From Prorocentrum cordatum (lineage: Eukaryota; Sar; Dinophyceae; Prorocentrales; Prorocentraceae), in NCBI GenBank assembly GCA_963575745.1, contig CAUYUJ010015507.1, forward strand, positions 131,732-195,731: a stretch of DNA of 64,000 bases, given 5' to 3'. A model generated the notes under the pieces. That model made no database searches, was not told where the DNA came from, and saw nothing but the letters and a program-made list of their open reading frames with translations. Shown piece by piece: positions 51,453 to 61,139 of this stretch; within the stretch, counting starts at the first letter, position 1, and each line of letters opens with the position of its first letter. The translations under genes and the position numbers were made by a program.

Positions 51453-53310
51453 TCTTGGATAGGGCCGAAGCTGGTACGGAAAGATAAGTTTGTGGGGTTT
51501 ACGGAGGTACGGTGGGGGGGCCCCCCAGGCCACACTTGTGACTCCCCACCTGCCCAGCGTGGGCGGCGCGGCCCCCCCCGCTCCGCCCCGCTGTTGCGCT
51601 GGCCGCCCCCGCTTCTGCCTTCAAGTTGGACCAACAGACAAACGTCCCCGCGGCTGGCAGCGGGCGCGTGTTTCCGGCGCCCGGGGGAAATCTGACGACG
51701 AAATCCTGTGCAAAATGAGCAGTGCCTGTTGTTGGGCATCGTACGTTCGGACCGAGGTATTAGATCGGGGTCGATTCGGGGAGGGTGCCCTAATGTTCGT
51801 CGTGCATGTTGGACGTCCTTGTGCATCCTGGGGAGGGTACCCTTGGATGCTCCGTTTTTGACCTGGCCGATGAAGGGCCTCACGTTCTGCAATGCTGTCC
51901 TTCTGGCCTGGGTCCGACTGCACCCATTTCGTTCGTGCCCATCTCTTCCTCCTCCCCGTCCCCCTCCGCGGCAGGACCGTGCCCGAGGTTTTGGGCTGGG
52001 CCTTGTTGTGGCGCAGGGGTTTTTTTTTCTTTTTCTGGGTCGCGGCGCTGGGGGGGCCAGGGCTACACGCCTGTTGCGCCCTTGCGGGTCTTCGGGCCGC
52101 CACCGTTCTCCTGCGGCGCCCACATGGGGCAGCCCCGTCGCGGGCCCCCCCGACACCTCCCTCTCTTGGCGGACCCGGGCTACCTCGGCTGCCATCTTGT
52201 GCCCATGGGTCGGGGCTCCGCGTTGGCCTGAGCCTCTTTGGGCCTCCTGGGCTGGGTGGATGGGGCGTCCGGGGGTCCTCGTACTCGTGTAGTACGTAGG
52301 GGGGTCGTATCCGTTATAGTAAGTTAGTCGCGTATTTAGCAGATTCGCGGGGTCGTAGTTCCGGGGGCGGCTGGCCCGTGGTCGTGTAGTAACGTCTCCC
52401 TGGCGTATCCGGGTGGCGTGTACGTAGTAGCGGTGGGCGGGCGGAGGATCGCGTCGCATCGCCGATGCATCGGCGACGCGGCTGGATGTGGAGTTCGATT
52501 TGCGTCACGTCGACGTCGCCGACGTCGACGATGCATCGCTGGTGCATCGCCGATGCATCGCCGAAGCATCGCCGATGTCTCGGCGATGCCGCGCGATCCT
52601 CCGACCCCATCTTCTCCGACCCCATTCAGGAGGCCTCTAGCCTCTTCGAGTGTGTTCGTTTTTCTTTCGCTGACGCATCTCGACCAATGAACAAGCGACA
52701 CCACCCCACCTACGGCCCTCCATGTTGCGCTACGGCACATCGGCGGCCGAGCAGCGCATACCGCGCAAGAGCCCACGCCAGATGCCTTGGTGTACGCTGA
52801 GCCCCGTGGGGCCGTAGGTGGGATGATGTCTTTTTGTTTTCTTGCTCGATGTCGGACTGGGCTCTGGCTCCTCCTCTCCTCCACCCCCTCTCTCTGCACG
52901 CCCGGCCCATGACCGGGGCGCCCTCGAGGCCGTTCTTCTTCTACACGCCGCTGCTGGTGGGCAGCACGACGGGCGTGGTCTCCCCCGGCGCCCCCGCCCC
53001 GACCCGCCGCCCGGGGTGGAAGCAGCGCTGGTCCAAATACTTTGCGATGAGAGGAAGATCGAGCACCCTCCTTCTCCTCCTCCTCCTCCTCCCTCCTCCT
53101 CCTCCTCCTCCTCCTCCTCCTCCTCCTCCTCCTCCTCCTCCTCCTCCTCTCCTCCAAGTGCCGATTTCGGTACTTAAGCTCCTCCTCTTCCTCGTTCCTC
53201 TTCCCAGTTCCACCCTGGAGGGCCGGCGGAGCGAAGCGCGGACCGTGGTGCCGCCAGGCGCCATCATCGAGCCGATCCGGGACAGCGCGCCAAACTGCGA
53301 CTTCCTCCGG
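50311..53310 (+). CDS. NDH2: Type II (alternative) NADH:ubiquinone oxidoreductase, partial, first recognisable exons
   Basis: Exon 50311-50399 encodes VVVLGSGWGALSFVRK, then LDADEYDVTVVSPR, the G-x-G-x-x-G/A FAD-binding beta-alpha-beta start of NDH2. Exon 52929-52987 encodes PFFFYTPLLVGSTTGVVSP and exon 53258-~53310 encodes GAIIEPIRDSAP; together they give the family's FTPLLPSV-GT...IIEPIR block in the right order. Joins are in phase: a 2,529-base intron with GT start and CGAG|GCC acceptor, then a 270-base GC-AG intron (CCC G|GCGCCC to CCAG|GCGCC). The product would oxidise NADH at a mitochondrial membrane without pumping protons. N-terminal targeting exons, the second dinucleotide fold and the C-terminus were not found within the window, so the gene is incomplete or a 5' fragment. 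Confidence 0.7.
50845..51145. repeat. (GT)n, (TTG)n and (GTTGTG)n microsatellites in the NDH2 intron
   Basis: TGTGTG at 50850-50905, then TTG and GTTGTTGTG repeats to 51110 and TGTGTTG to 51145. Confidence 0.95.
51379..51455. repeat. (CT)n microsatellite
   Basis: Two CT blocks separated by CGTCTGGGCGCCCGAAACTG. Confidence 0.9.
51456..51747. other. Intronic unique sequence
   Basis: No features recognised within the large NDH2 intron. Confidence 0.4.
51748..51860. repeat. Dispersed repeat pair, copy 2
   Basis: CGGACCGAGGTATTAGATC, GGGGAGGGTGCCC, TGTTGGACGTCCTTGTGC and ATCCTGGGGAGGGTACCC match 34208-34330. Confidence 0.7.
51861..52444. other. Intronic unique sequence
   Basis: GTAGTACGTAG, GTCGTAGTTCC and GTGTACGTAGTAG words at 52290-52432 are mildly repetitive. 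No gene. Confidence 0.4.
52445..52640. repeat. Dispersed GATGCATCGGCGATG repeat, copy 2
   Basis: Palindromic GATGCATC and CGTCGACGTCGCCGACG words followed by GATCCTCCGACCCCATCT, as at 32125-32300. This copy has several extra CATCGCCGATG units. Confidence 0.7.
52705..52822. repeat. 14-bp inverted repeat, 90-bp loop
   Basis: CCCACCTACGGCCC (52705-52718) and GGGCCGTAGGTGGG (52809-52822) are perfect reverse complements, inside the NDH2 intron. Confidence 0.7.
53070..53156. repeat. (TCC)n tract upstream of an NDH2 exon
   Basis: TCC triplets inside the 270-base GC-AG intron, about 100 bases before its acceptor. Confidence 0.9.
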
Positions 53311-53363
53311 ACAGGACCCGCCGCTTTCCGACCTTCCGTCCATCACTTGAAGAAGGAGAGGAA

Positions 53364-53500
53364 TGTTGTTGTTGTTGTTGCTGCTGTTGAAGATGGTGCT
53401 GCTGCTGCTGCTGCTGATGGTGACGATTCTGACGATGATGAGGACGACGGTGATGCTCGTCATGATGATTAGGAGGAGGAGGAGGAGGACGAGGGGGATT
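53364..53500. repeat. (TTG)n, (GCT)n and GAT/GAC tracts
   Basis: TTG and GCTG triplets, then GACGATG and a GGAGGAGG run. Confidence 0.85.
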
Positions 53501-53519
53501 AACACATTGAGGAGGCGGA

Positions 53520-53762
53520 CAAGATGAGGATCTTTTCCTCCTCATCCACATCCTATCCCACTCCTCCCCCTCTTTCAAGGTTCGCCCCTCCTCCCTTCCC
53601 GCTTCCTCCTTCCTCTCCCCCTGGGCTTGCCTGGCCTCCAGATCCCCCTCCGCCTCATCCCCCTCTCCTGCCTCCACCACCCCCTCTCCCCGTCGCCACC
53701 GTCCTCACCCTCTCTCGCCCTCTCCCCCTCTCTTACTCCCATCTCCCTCCTCCCCCTTTCCC

Positions 53763-53802
<40 letters not shown>

Positions 53803-53810
53803 GTGAGCTC
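53520..53810. repeat. Pyrimidine tract with (CT)n
   Basis: C/T-rich over 290 bases, ending with (TC)n at 53768-53801. Confidence 0.85.
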
Positions 53811-54949
53811 AATCCCAGACCCCCCCTTTGCTGTCCCCCCCCCTTCGCCCGGCCCGAAGGGTTGAGGGGTGAGCAGCGAACGGCCCAGTGACCGACGCGG
53901 CAGTGGCTCGGTGCGACGGAGGACCCAGCGAGGGAGGACGTCGGCACTCCCTCACGCAGCGCCTTCCGGCGGCCAGTCGCCAGCCGCAGGGTGACCGCGA
54001 AGCGGTCCTCATCGCTGGCGTCAACACGCTGCAGCAGCGGGCCAGCGCCTTGCCCTGTCGCTCACCTCGTCCAGGACGCAGTCGGCCCACCGTTGACGAC
54101 TGCATCGAGGCAGGCTTGCCTTGGGACGGCCTCCAGAGGCTTCTGGCCTTGCCCGGCTTCCCTTGGGCCTCCCTCGAGCCAGCCTCAGGCTGTCCTGGCT
54201 GCTCAGGCGCGCGCACACCAGTGCTGCGCCACTCTCCCGGAAGTGGAGCTGGGCGCATCTTCCGTTTCTGTCTTATTGGGTCTCCAGGGGGAATGCCCCA
54301 ATGTGGCGCTTTCTGTCGTCCAGGAGCCATATGACGCTTGCCGAATCGTAGGTGTGCAGCCAGCGTCTCTCAGTCCGCGGGCGTGCAGAAGGGCCAAGTC
54401 TCGCCCTGGTCACCACTGCCGTTGTTGTTTTTGCTTTGCTTTCCAGCCGGTGTCCTCACAGAACGCGCCGCGGGGAAGTGGAGTGGGTTGTGGACAAAAT
54501 AAACGACAGAAAACAAGAAGAGCCGACATTAACGGGCAGGCTGCCCGCCGCGCCCCTCCTCTCCCTCTCCCCCGTCCTATTCCCCCTCCTCCGCCTTCAC
54601 TCCTCGGCTGACCCTCCTCTGTCCCCCGCCGCCCTCCCTCCCCCCCCCTCAATCCCCCACCCCCTCCCCCCCCCTTCCCCCCCCACCCCCCTCCCCCCCC
54701 CCCCACCCCCCCCCCCCCCCCCACCCCCCCCTCTCCCCTCCCCTGTCCCCTTGCCTCACGGAGCCGCGGCCCGCCGAGCTCTGGCTGCGCCCAGGGGGCG
54801 CTTGGGGGCCGCAAGCCGACGGCGAACGGCCCGCTGCCCAGGCGCCCATGACCAGACATCCGATTGGATGTGTGTTCCGTGCGCGGCCCCAGGCTCCTCT
54901 CCCAGGGCCACTTTTTCGCGCCAGATCCCCAGATCATTCTTTCAGGCGA
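53811..54949. other. No convincing gene; C-run at 54630-54735
   Basis: 53880-54350 has long frames in several directions but no motif, and I could not link it to NDH2. 54630-54735 is almost pure C with scattered T and A. Confidence 0.4.
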
Positions 54950-55130
54950 TCGCAAACGTGGATCAAGGGGGCGTGGATTAGCGACGGGTCCCGTTTCCAT
55001 CGGAAATCGCGCCTGTCGCCGCCGAGCAAGGCGGCACCGGCTGCATTTTGGGGAGGGTGCCTCCCCCGATCCATGGATTTGGCGACTGCGCGCCAAATCC
55101 ATGGATCGCTAACCCATGTTTGCGCGCCCC
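54950..55130. repeat. Dispersed repeat, copy 2, with 18-bp perfect hairpin
   Basis: GCGTGGATTAGCGACGGGTCCC corresponds to 49394-49416. Inside, CGATCCATGGATTTGGCG (55067-55084) and CGCCAAATCCATGGATCG (55091-55108) pair perfectly around a 6-base loop. Confidence 0.75.
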
Positions 55131-55549
55131 CGATTCTTTGATGGTCCTGGGGCCCGATAGCGGGCCCACCTGCCGAAGTCCCAGAAACACGCCGGGCTCA
55201 AAAACAAAATCACACTGTCGGATACTCGTTTTTTTGTTTTGTCGACACGCATCCAGCCGTGGCGGCGAGATGCCACCAGGATATCCGGAGAGGGCCAGCA
55301 AAGCCGCCAGGCAATGCCGCCGCAGCTTCGCCTGTCCTTCACCGAGATCGGCAAGTCCGCGCTCCAGAGGCCACCTCTTGCCCCAAGGGCGCCCTCGAGG
55401 GCGCGAAGTGCTTCGCGCTTCGCGCTTCGGCTCCGGCTCCTCCTCGTCCTCCTCGTCCTCCTCTTCTCCCCCCAGGGGGCGGCGCGAGAGCGCGAAGTTA
55501 CTAGTCGCGCTTCGCGCAGCGCGAAGCGTGAACTCAGGAGCCCTGGGGG
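55131..55549. other. No gene seen
   Basis: CGCGAAG and CTTCGCG words at 55405-55530 form short foldbacks (GCGCGAAGTGCTTCGCGC near 55406). Confidence 0.45.
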
Positions 55550-55705
55550 GAAAAACCACAGACACAATTCACCGTCGATCCCCAGCACCATATTATTATG
55601 GGAAACTATGGAAGTGGGGGTGAAGACGAAAGTCCAGAACATGTGAGAAAACATTGGGAATCTGGGGATTTGTGTGTGTGTGTGTGTGTATTTGTGTCTC
55701 CCTGA
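55550..55705. mobile_element. ACACAGACACAA hairpin family, copy 2
   Basis: Starts AACCACAGACACAATTCACC, carries TTATGGGAAACTATGGAAGTG and ends GGATTTGTGTGTGTG...TATTTGTGTCTCCC. The (GT)n near its end has expanded. Confidence 0.65.
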
Positions 55706-55865
55706 GCGCCGTCATTGTTGCCCCTGCCTTTGCCCGCGTCGTGGGCGCGGCCGGGCGGGCTGTGCGCGCCTTGGCGTCCGAGCGGGCTGCCCCGACATCG
55801 AGAGATGTCGGCCGCTCGGCATGCTGCTTCGTCGAGGGGAGGAGGGGACCCTGCCTCCTCCAGGA
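55706..55865. other. Spacer between two copies of the same element
   Basis: Unique GC-rich sequence. Confidence 0.4.
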
Positions 55866-56012
55866 GGGGAAAAAGCACACAGACACAAGTAATCGTCGGC
55901 TCTCAGGAAAATATGGGAAAATATGGGAAGTGGGGCGGAAGACGAAAACCCAGAAACTATGGAGAAATATGGGACAACCTGGGATTTGTGTCTATTTATG
56001 TGTGTGTCCCAA
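55866..56012. mobile_element. ACACAGACACAA hairpin family, copy 3
   Basis: Starts AAGCACACAGACACAAGTAA, carries ATATGGGAAAATATGGGAAG and ends GGATTTGTGTCTATTTATGT. Confidence 0.65.
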
Positions 56013-56599
56013 GGCCTCTTTACTTTTCCTCGCCGTGAAGGTCACTGCGATTTTTTGCCGATTGTCTTCTTCGCAGCTGTTTTTTTTGTTCTGTTGTTTG
56101 CTTGTCTCTCAGAGGAAAAGGTACCCATACCGCTACCCTTCCTTCGTTTTCAACTTGTTGGGCCTCCTGGGAGGCCCTCGTCGCCACCGCTGGATTCGCT
56201 TCAACATGCTGGCCAGAGTGCACTTTGATCGTGGGGTGGGTGTAGGTGCGATACGAGCGTTTATGTATTTTGAATAGAGTTAGCCTGTCGTTGATACATC
56301 TGTTGGGCGAAGGTACCATCTTATACGCTTCCACAATAGTATAGATGTAAGTAATTTATCAACTCAGGTATCTTAGCTAAGTCTATCAGGCCCGCTGTGC
56401 CTTCATTTCTTGAAATGTTCCAGAAGCTGTCTCATTTCAATTATGTTTTTGGTTTGTTTGTTGTGTTTGATGTGTTTATTGATCCGTAAGGGCTTCGCCC
56501 CCATGCCGCCGGCCCCCTGTCTCGGATAATGGAAGATGCAAATGCTAAATCATGAGGTCTGGGCGCCGCCGTGAAGCAGTGTCGGGACTTGTTTGTTTT
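56013..56599. other. No gene seen; AT-richer spacer
   Basis: Unique sequence; 56280-56470 is AT-rich but lacks the island's terminal blocks. Confidence 0.45.
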
Positions 56600-56965
56600 T
56601 CGACTCTGACCCTACGGATCTGCGTTACAGGTGCCACCGAATTTCAGAAACGTGGCAAATCCCTCGTGTAGTTGGACCCTGACCCTACGGATCTGCTTGA
56701 GGGGTGCCGCCGAATTTCAGACATGTGACACATCCCATGTGTTTTTGGACCCTGGCCCTGCCGCTCTGCGTGATGGGTGCCGCCGGATTTTCGAAATGTG
56801 GCACATCCCATGTGTTTTTGGACCCTGACCCTGCCGATCTGCGTGAGGGGTGCCAGCGAATTTCGGAAATTTGGCAAATCCCATGTGTTTTTGGACCCTG
56901 ACCCCGCCGATCTGCGTGAGGGGTGCCAGCGAATTTCAGAAATGTGGCATGCCCGTTGTGGGCCT
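56600..56965. repeat. 73-bp tandem repeat, 5 copies
   Basis: GGTGCC-CCGAATTTCAGA starts at about 56631, 56704, 56777, 56850 and 56923, exactly 73 apart, with GACCCTGACCCTGCCGATCTG and CATCCCATGTGTTTTTG in between. Confidence 0.95.
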
Positions 56966-57296
56966 CCCCCCTCGCGCGGTCCATCAACAAGGAACAATAA
57001 GCAGCAAGAAGCAGAACTGTAACAGTGGAAATTGGAAACTGCAACTGTTACAGGAAATTCTTTACGCTTCGCGTATCCCCACCAGCCCATCTCACAACAG
57101 CAACTCATGCGAAGCATGCCGACAGTCGTGTTTTTCAGGCGCGTGTCCGTTTGGCCCCGCATATCTCCCCTGTTCCTCCTTCCTCCCGCCTCCTTGTACA
57201 TCTTCCTTGTGGGGGGGGGGAGCGGGAGAGTGAGACGGGGACGAGGCGGACGGAGGAGAGGAGGAGGGAGAGAAAGCGCTCCTCGTGATTTGAATC
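56966..57296. other. Short unique spacer
   Basis: Contains a G-run at 57211-57221 followed by GA-rich sequence; no gene. Confidence 0.4.
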
Positions 57297-57682
57297 GTTT
57301 GGGATTTCTCGTCCTGGTGTGAGTCGTTCGGGCCCTTCTTCCTGGTGTGAGTCGTTCGGGCTCTTCGTGGTGTGAGTCGTTCGGGCTCTTCGTCCTGGTG
57401 TGAGTCGTTCGGGCATCTCGTGGTGTGAGTTGTTCGGGCCCCTCATCCTGGTGTGAGTCGTTCGGGCCCCTCCTCCTGGTGTGACTCGTTCGGGCTCCTC
57501 GTGGTGTGAGTCGTTCGGGGCCCGCGTCGTGGTGTGAGTCCTTCGGGCTCCTCGTGGTGTGAGTCGTTCGGGCGCCTCGTCCTGGTGTGAGTCGTTCGGG
57601 CCCCTCCTAGTGGTGTGAGTCGTTCGGGCTCTTCGTGGTGTGAGTCGTTCGGGCCCCTCGTCCTGATGTGAGTCGTTCGGGC
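57297..57682. repeat. TGGTGTGAGTCGTTCGGGC repeat, 15 or so copies
   Basis: Units of about 24 and 31 bases alternate, differing by a CTCCTCC-TCC or CTCGTCC insert. Confidence 0.9.
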
Positions 57683-57684
57683 TC

Positions 57685-57915
57685 CTCGTGGGGCCTCTTG
57701 GGGGTCTCTTGGAGCCTCTTGGGGCTCTTGGGGGCCTCTTGGGGACCTCTTGGGGGCCTCTTGGGGGCCTCTTGGGGCCTCTTGGGGCCTTTTGGGGGCC
57801 TCTTGGGGGCCTCTTGGGGGCCTCTTGGGGCCTCTTGGGGGCCTCTTGGGGGCCTCTTGGAGGCCTCTTGGGGGGCTCCTGGGGGCCTCTTGGGGCCATC
57901 TTGGGGCCTCTTGCG
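57685..57915. repeat. CTTGGGGGCCT minisatellite, nearly perfect
   Basis: About 20 copies of the 11-mer CTTGGGGGCCT, the most uniform block of the dispersed family (complement of CCAAGAGGCCC). Confidence 0.95.
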
Positions 57916-58399
57916 ACCTCCTCAGAAGCGCAAAGAAGCGCGGCCCCCCTGAGAAGGACAAAATGAGCCCAAAACCTTCGTAAAATCAATGGTTGTGAGA
58001 ACAAGGAAGAGGAGCGCTGCCCCCTCAGAAGGCCGACATGGGGCCAAAACCATCGTAAAATCAATGATTTTGGCTTCAGAGAAGAGGAGAGCATTTTTCT
58101 CACTCCCCCCGACGGGGCCAGAATCCTCGTGAGGGTCGTCGTTTTTTTGGTCCCCCCAGGAGTCGAAAAAGACCCCTCCAACGACCCGCTGCCCGCCCTC
58201 TCCAGACCCAGGGGGAGGGGGTAGGGGGAGGGGTAAACCCCTCCCCGAAGGGGAAGAAGGGGGTTGGGGGATTGAGGACAGAGGGGGCTCTCTAAACCAC
58301 TCACGCCCTAAAGGGCTGGTGGGACTGCGAACCTTCGCCCTATAGCCTGGTGGCCCCACAAGGGGACTGGCGGGTCTTTATTTTTGTTTTTGATGTGCA
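57916..58399. other. No gene seen; ~85-bp tandem duplication
   Basis: CCAAAACC-TCGTAAAATCAATG occurs at about 57970 and 58036 with similar AGGAGAG-GC flanks. A G-rich/C-rich foldback lies at 58210-58270. Confidence 0.5.
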
Positions 58400-58519
58400 G
58401 GACAGGCATCGCAGTTCAATCCCGCCCGAGCACGCGGCGGCGCTGCGGCCGCGCCCTTACGCCTTGGGGGGAGGGAGGAAAATGCATCTCCCCTCGTCCT
58501 TCCTTCTCCTCCCCCTCTC

Positions 58520-58819
58520 GGCGGCAAACCGCCTTCCCCTCCATCCCTCTTCGCCCCTCCCCTGCCCTTCCCCCCCATGCCTCCCCCCTCCCCCGCCCCC
58601 TCTCCCGCTTGGCGGCGAGCCGCCTTCCCCTCGCCTCCACCTTTCCCCCCCGTTCAGCGGCAGACCGCCCTGCCCCCCCCTCCCCCGCCCTCCTTTTACG
58701 GCGGCAAGCCGCTTCGACCTTCGGCGGCGGACCCCCCCCCCTTCTTCGGCGGCAGACCGCCTCATCCCTTCGGCGGCAGACCGCCCCTCCCTCCCCTCGC
58801 TATTCGGCGGCAAGCCGCC
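58520..58819. repeat. Palindrome array in the second element, CAGA/CAAG loops
   Basis: At 58520 (loop CAAA), 58611 (CGAG), 58656 (CAGA, first base A), 58700 (CAAG, last base changed), 58748 (CAGA), 58772 (CAGA) and 58806 (CAAG). None has the TGCA loop common in the first element. Confidence 0.85.
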
Positions 58820-58925
58820 TATCCTCCCTTTCTCTTCCGTTTCCTCATCCCGTTGCATCAGCGGTGACCTCCCTTCGACCTCCGCCGCCCTCGCCGCGGA
58901 AGGGGGGGGGGGCGATGGGAGCAGT

Positions 58926-59065
58926 GGGGTGGGGTGGGGTGGGGTGGGGTGGGGTGGGGTGGGGTGGGGTTGGGGTTTGTGTGTCTGTGTGTGTGTGTCT
59001 GGGTTGTTTTGTGTGTTGTTCGTGTTGTGTGCTTGTGTGTGAGTGTGTGTGTGGTGGGTGGGGCG
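58926..59065. repeat. (TGGGG)n and (GT)n microsatellites
   Basis: TGGGG repeated about ten times at 58926-58976, then GT-rich sequence. Confidence 0.95.
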
Positions 59066-59249
59066 GTCTGAAACGGCGGGGGGGAGGGGGAGGGCGCGGG
59101 GTGGCGGGGGTGGGGGGAGGGCGAAGGAGGAGGAAGATGGGCGAGGAGGAGGAGGAGGAGGACGAGGACGAGGAGGACGAGGAGGAGAGGGAGAAGGAGG
59201 AGGACAAGGAGGAGGGGAAAAGGGGGATTTCCGCCGCGCGCCCGCTCTG
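59066..59249. repeat. GA-rich tract (GGA, GAC)
   Basis: GGGGGAGGG and GAGGAGGAGGACGAG words. Confidence 0.8.
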
Positions 59250-60693
59250 GCTTGAGCTTTGTGTTTGGGTGGCGCGCGCGCGCGGACGCGCGCGTTCCGC
59301 GCGGCGCGCGCGGGCGCCACGTCGCGGGCCCGCGCGGCGTGCGCGCGGCTGGTGGCCGTGGACGCGATCTTCCGAGGCCGTCTGGAGGAGGCGCGCGCGG
59401 CGTCAGCAGCACGCGGCAGCGCGCGGGATCACCGTGCTGCGTGCGTCCAGGCTGAACGCTTGTCAGTGCGACTTGTGCAATACAAATGGCGCGTGGGTGT
59501 CGCGCAAGTTCGGGGGCTGGCCCCCGCGGTGCTTCGCGAAGATGAGGAGCGACTCCAAGGCTAAGTCCTACAGCAACCTCGCAGAAGGTCCTGAGCTACA
59601 GAACCGGAGTCCGACGGAGGAGTACGTGGCCAATTCGATCACGGCGCAGAAGATCGAAGAGGCGCGGGTTCGGACAGGAGGCCACCGCCATCCGCTGAGG
59701 AAGCGGGCGCGCGTCGGCTTCGACGCGGAGAACATCGAGAAGGGTGTGGAGGACAAGAGGTGGAACCGTGGCCTCGGAGAGTGGGCGCGCCGCCCCCAGC
59801 TCGAGGCCGCGTGGTCCGACGCTGTGGGGTTGGCTGTGAGGAGTGAACTCTATGTCGACAAGCGCCGCGGCGGTGCCCCGTCGTCGGCCCCGCCTCTCGG
59901 GGGCGCGGCGGCGGCGGCGGGGGGCGCGGAGGAGCGCTACTGCGCGGGCGAGGGCGATGGCGAGAGCGGCAGGAGCCGCGAGCGCGCGCCGCAAGCGCAG
60001 CGGGGGCGATGGCCGCCGCAGCAGAGCCAGGAGCCGCAGGCGCGACCGCAGGAGCAGGTCGAGGCGCTGCAGTCGTTGCAACGAGAGCAGGCGCGACAGG
60101 AGCCGCTGCCAGGTCAGGCGCAAGAGCAGGAGCCGCCGCTAAGACAAGAACAGGAGCCTCGGCAAGGACAGGGGCAAGAGCAGGCGGCTCGGCTTTCAAA
60201 CGGGGGCCACTTGGGCTCCGCGCTCGCGCGATCGTTCGACCCCTGTCGAACGATCGCGCAATGGATTCGATTTCTGCCAGTTCGAACTTGCGCCCCGCAG
60301 TCCCGCGGGCGTCGCAGTGGCGCGGAGGATAGCGCGCGCCTGCAGGAGCAGGAGAGGGATGATAATAAGCTCGAACAGAGGGAGCAAGCAGGGCGCCAGA
60401 ATATGGAGACCCAGGAGAAAAACCTTGCATTGAAGTGTGCAAGGATTGCATCGAAGCTGGTCGCTGAGTCGGGGCAGTGGATTGGGCGCGAGGCCGCGTG
60501 GGAGACCCCGTCGTGAGCCCTGGGGGGTGCAACGGCCGTGCTCAAGCAGGAGGAGGCTGAAGGGCGCATCCGCCAAGGCGCGAAGATGGCGACGACCGCG
60601 GGGGACTGCGACGGGATCCAGAAGAACGCGCAGAGCGCTACCAGGTGCATTGCAGGCATGATCAACGAGGCGCGGAAGCACTGGTCGGCGTGA
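59250..60693 (+). pseudogene. Gene D homologue: Cys/WPP protein with RS region, decayed
   Basis: Acceptor GTCCAG|GCTGAACG (about 59451) opens LNACQCDLCNTNGAWVSRKF then GGWPPRCFAKMRSDSKAKSY, matching WWCGSCNSKSS...HWPPRSFALMRK of gene D. RARVGFDAENIEKGVEDKR parallels the GYDADAVRANND part. The RS region (RRKRSGGDGRRSRARSRRRD) is in another frame at 59980-60140, and the reading frame returns for EQREQAGRQNMETQEKN and GQWIGREAAWETPS. An in-frame TGA at 60514-60516 interrupts this before the coding-like end KQEEAEGRIRQGAKM to HWSA-stop at 60693. An upstream exon may hold LVAVDAIFRGRLEEARAA. I read it as a pseudogene, though unseen introns could account for part of the disorder. Confidence 0.6.
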
Positions 60694-61139
60694 TGATGCT
60701 TCTCGGGGCCGCTCGGCAGTTCGCCCGCCCGCTCGGCCGCGCGGAGTCGCGGCCGCTCGGCCGCCCGAGCGCCCGCCGCGCGGAGTTGGCGGCGCGTGTA
60801 TTTTGGCAGTGTCGGAATCAATGCGAGATCTCGGCCATCGTAGTCACCCCTCTCGTTGTCGTCGCATTCTCCTTTGCCGGCCCATTCGTTTGGCGGAGAG
60901 GCCGCTTTGCCATCGCGACCGCCCTCGCTGCTGATCCTTCTGCCGCGCCGCGCCCTGCCCCCGCTATTCTCGGCATCCTAAGCCCTTGCCCTCGTCCATT
61001 TCTCGCTGCTGGTCCATCTGCCGCGCGGCCCCCGTGCTCCTGCTATTCTCGATATCCTGAGCTCCTCGCTCTCTTCCTCGCTAATATGCTCGCCCGATCG
61101 CCGTTTTGAGCCGAGCTCGGCCCTCGCCGCGCGCGCCGC
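60694..61139. other. Intergenic spacer in the second element
   Basis: TCGGCCGC words near 60720-60775, and CTGCTGATCCTTCTGCCGCGCCGC against CTGCTGGTCCATCTGCCGCGCGGC form a ~75-base tandem duplication at 60928-61060. GGCGGAGAGGCCGC at 60892 is a near-palindrome. Confidence 0.5.

Noticed and set aside
58070-58085. Relict dinoflagellate spliced leader (GATTTTGGCTTCAG)
   Set aside because: It only partly resembles the 3' part of the conserved leader and is not followed by a coding start.
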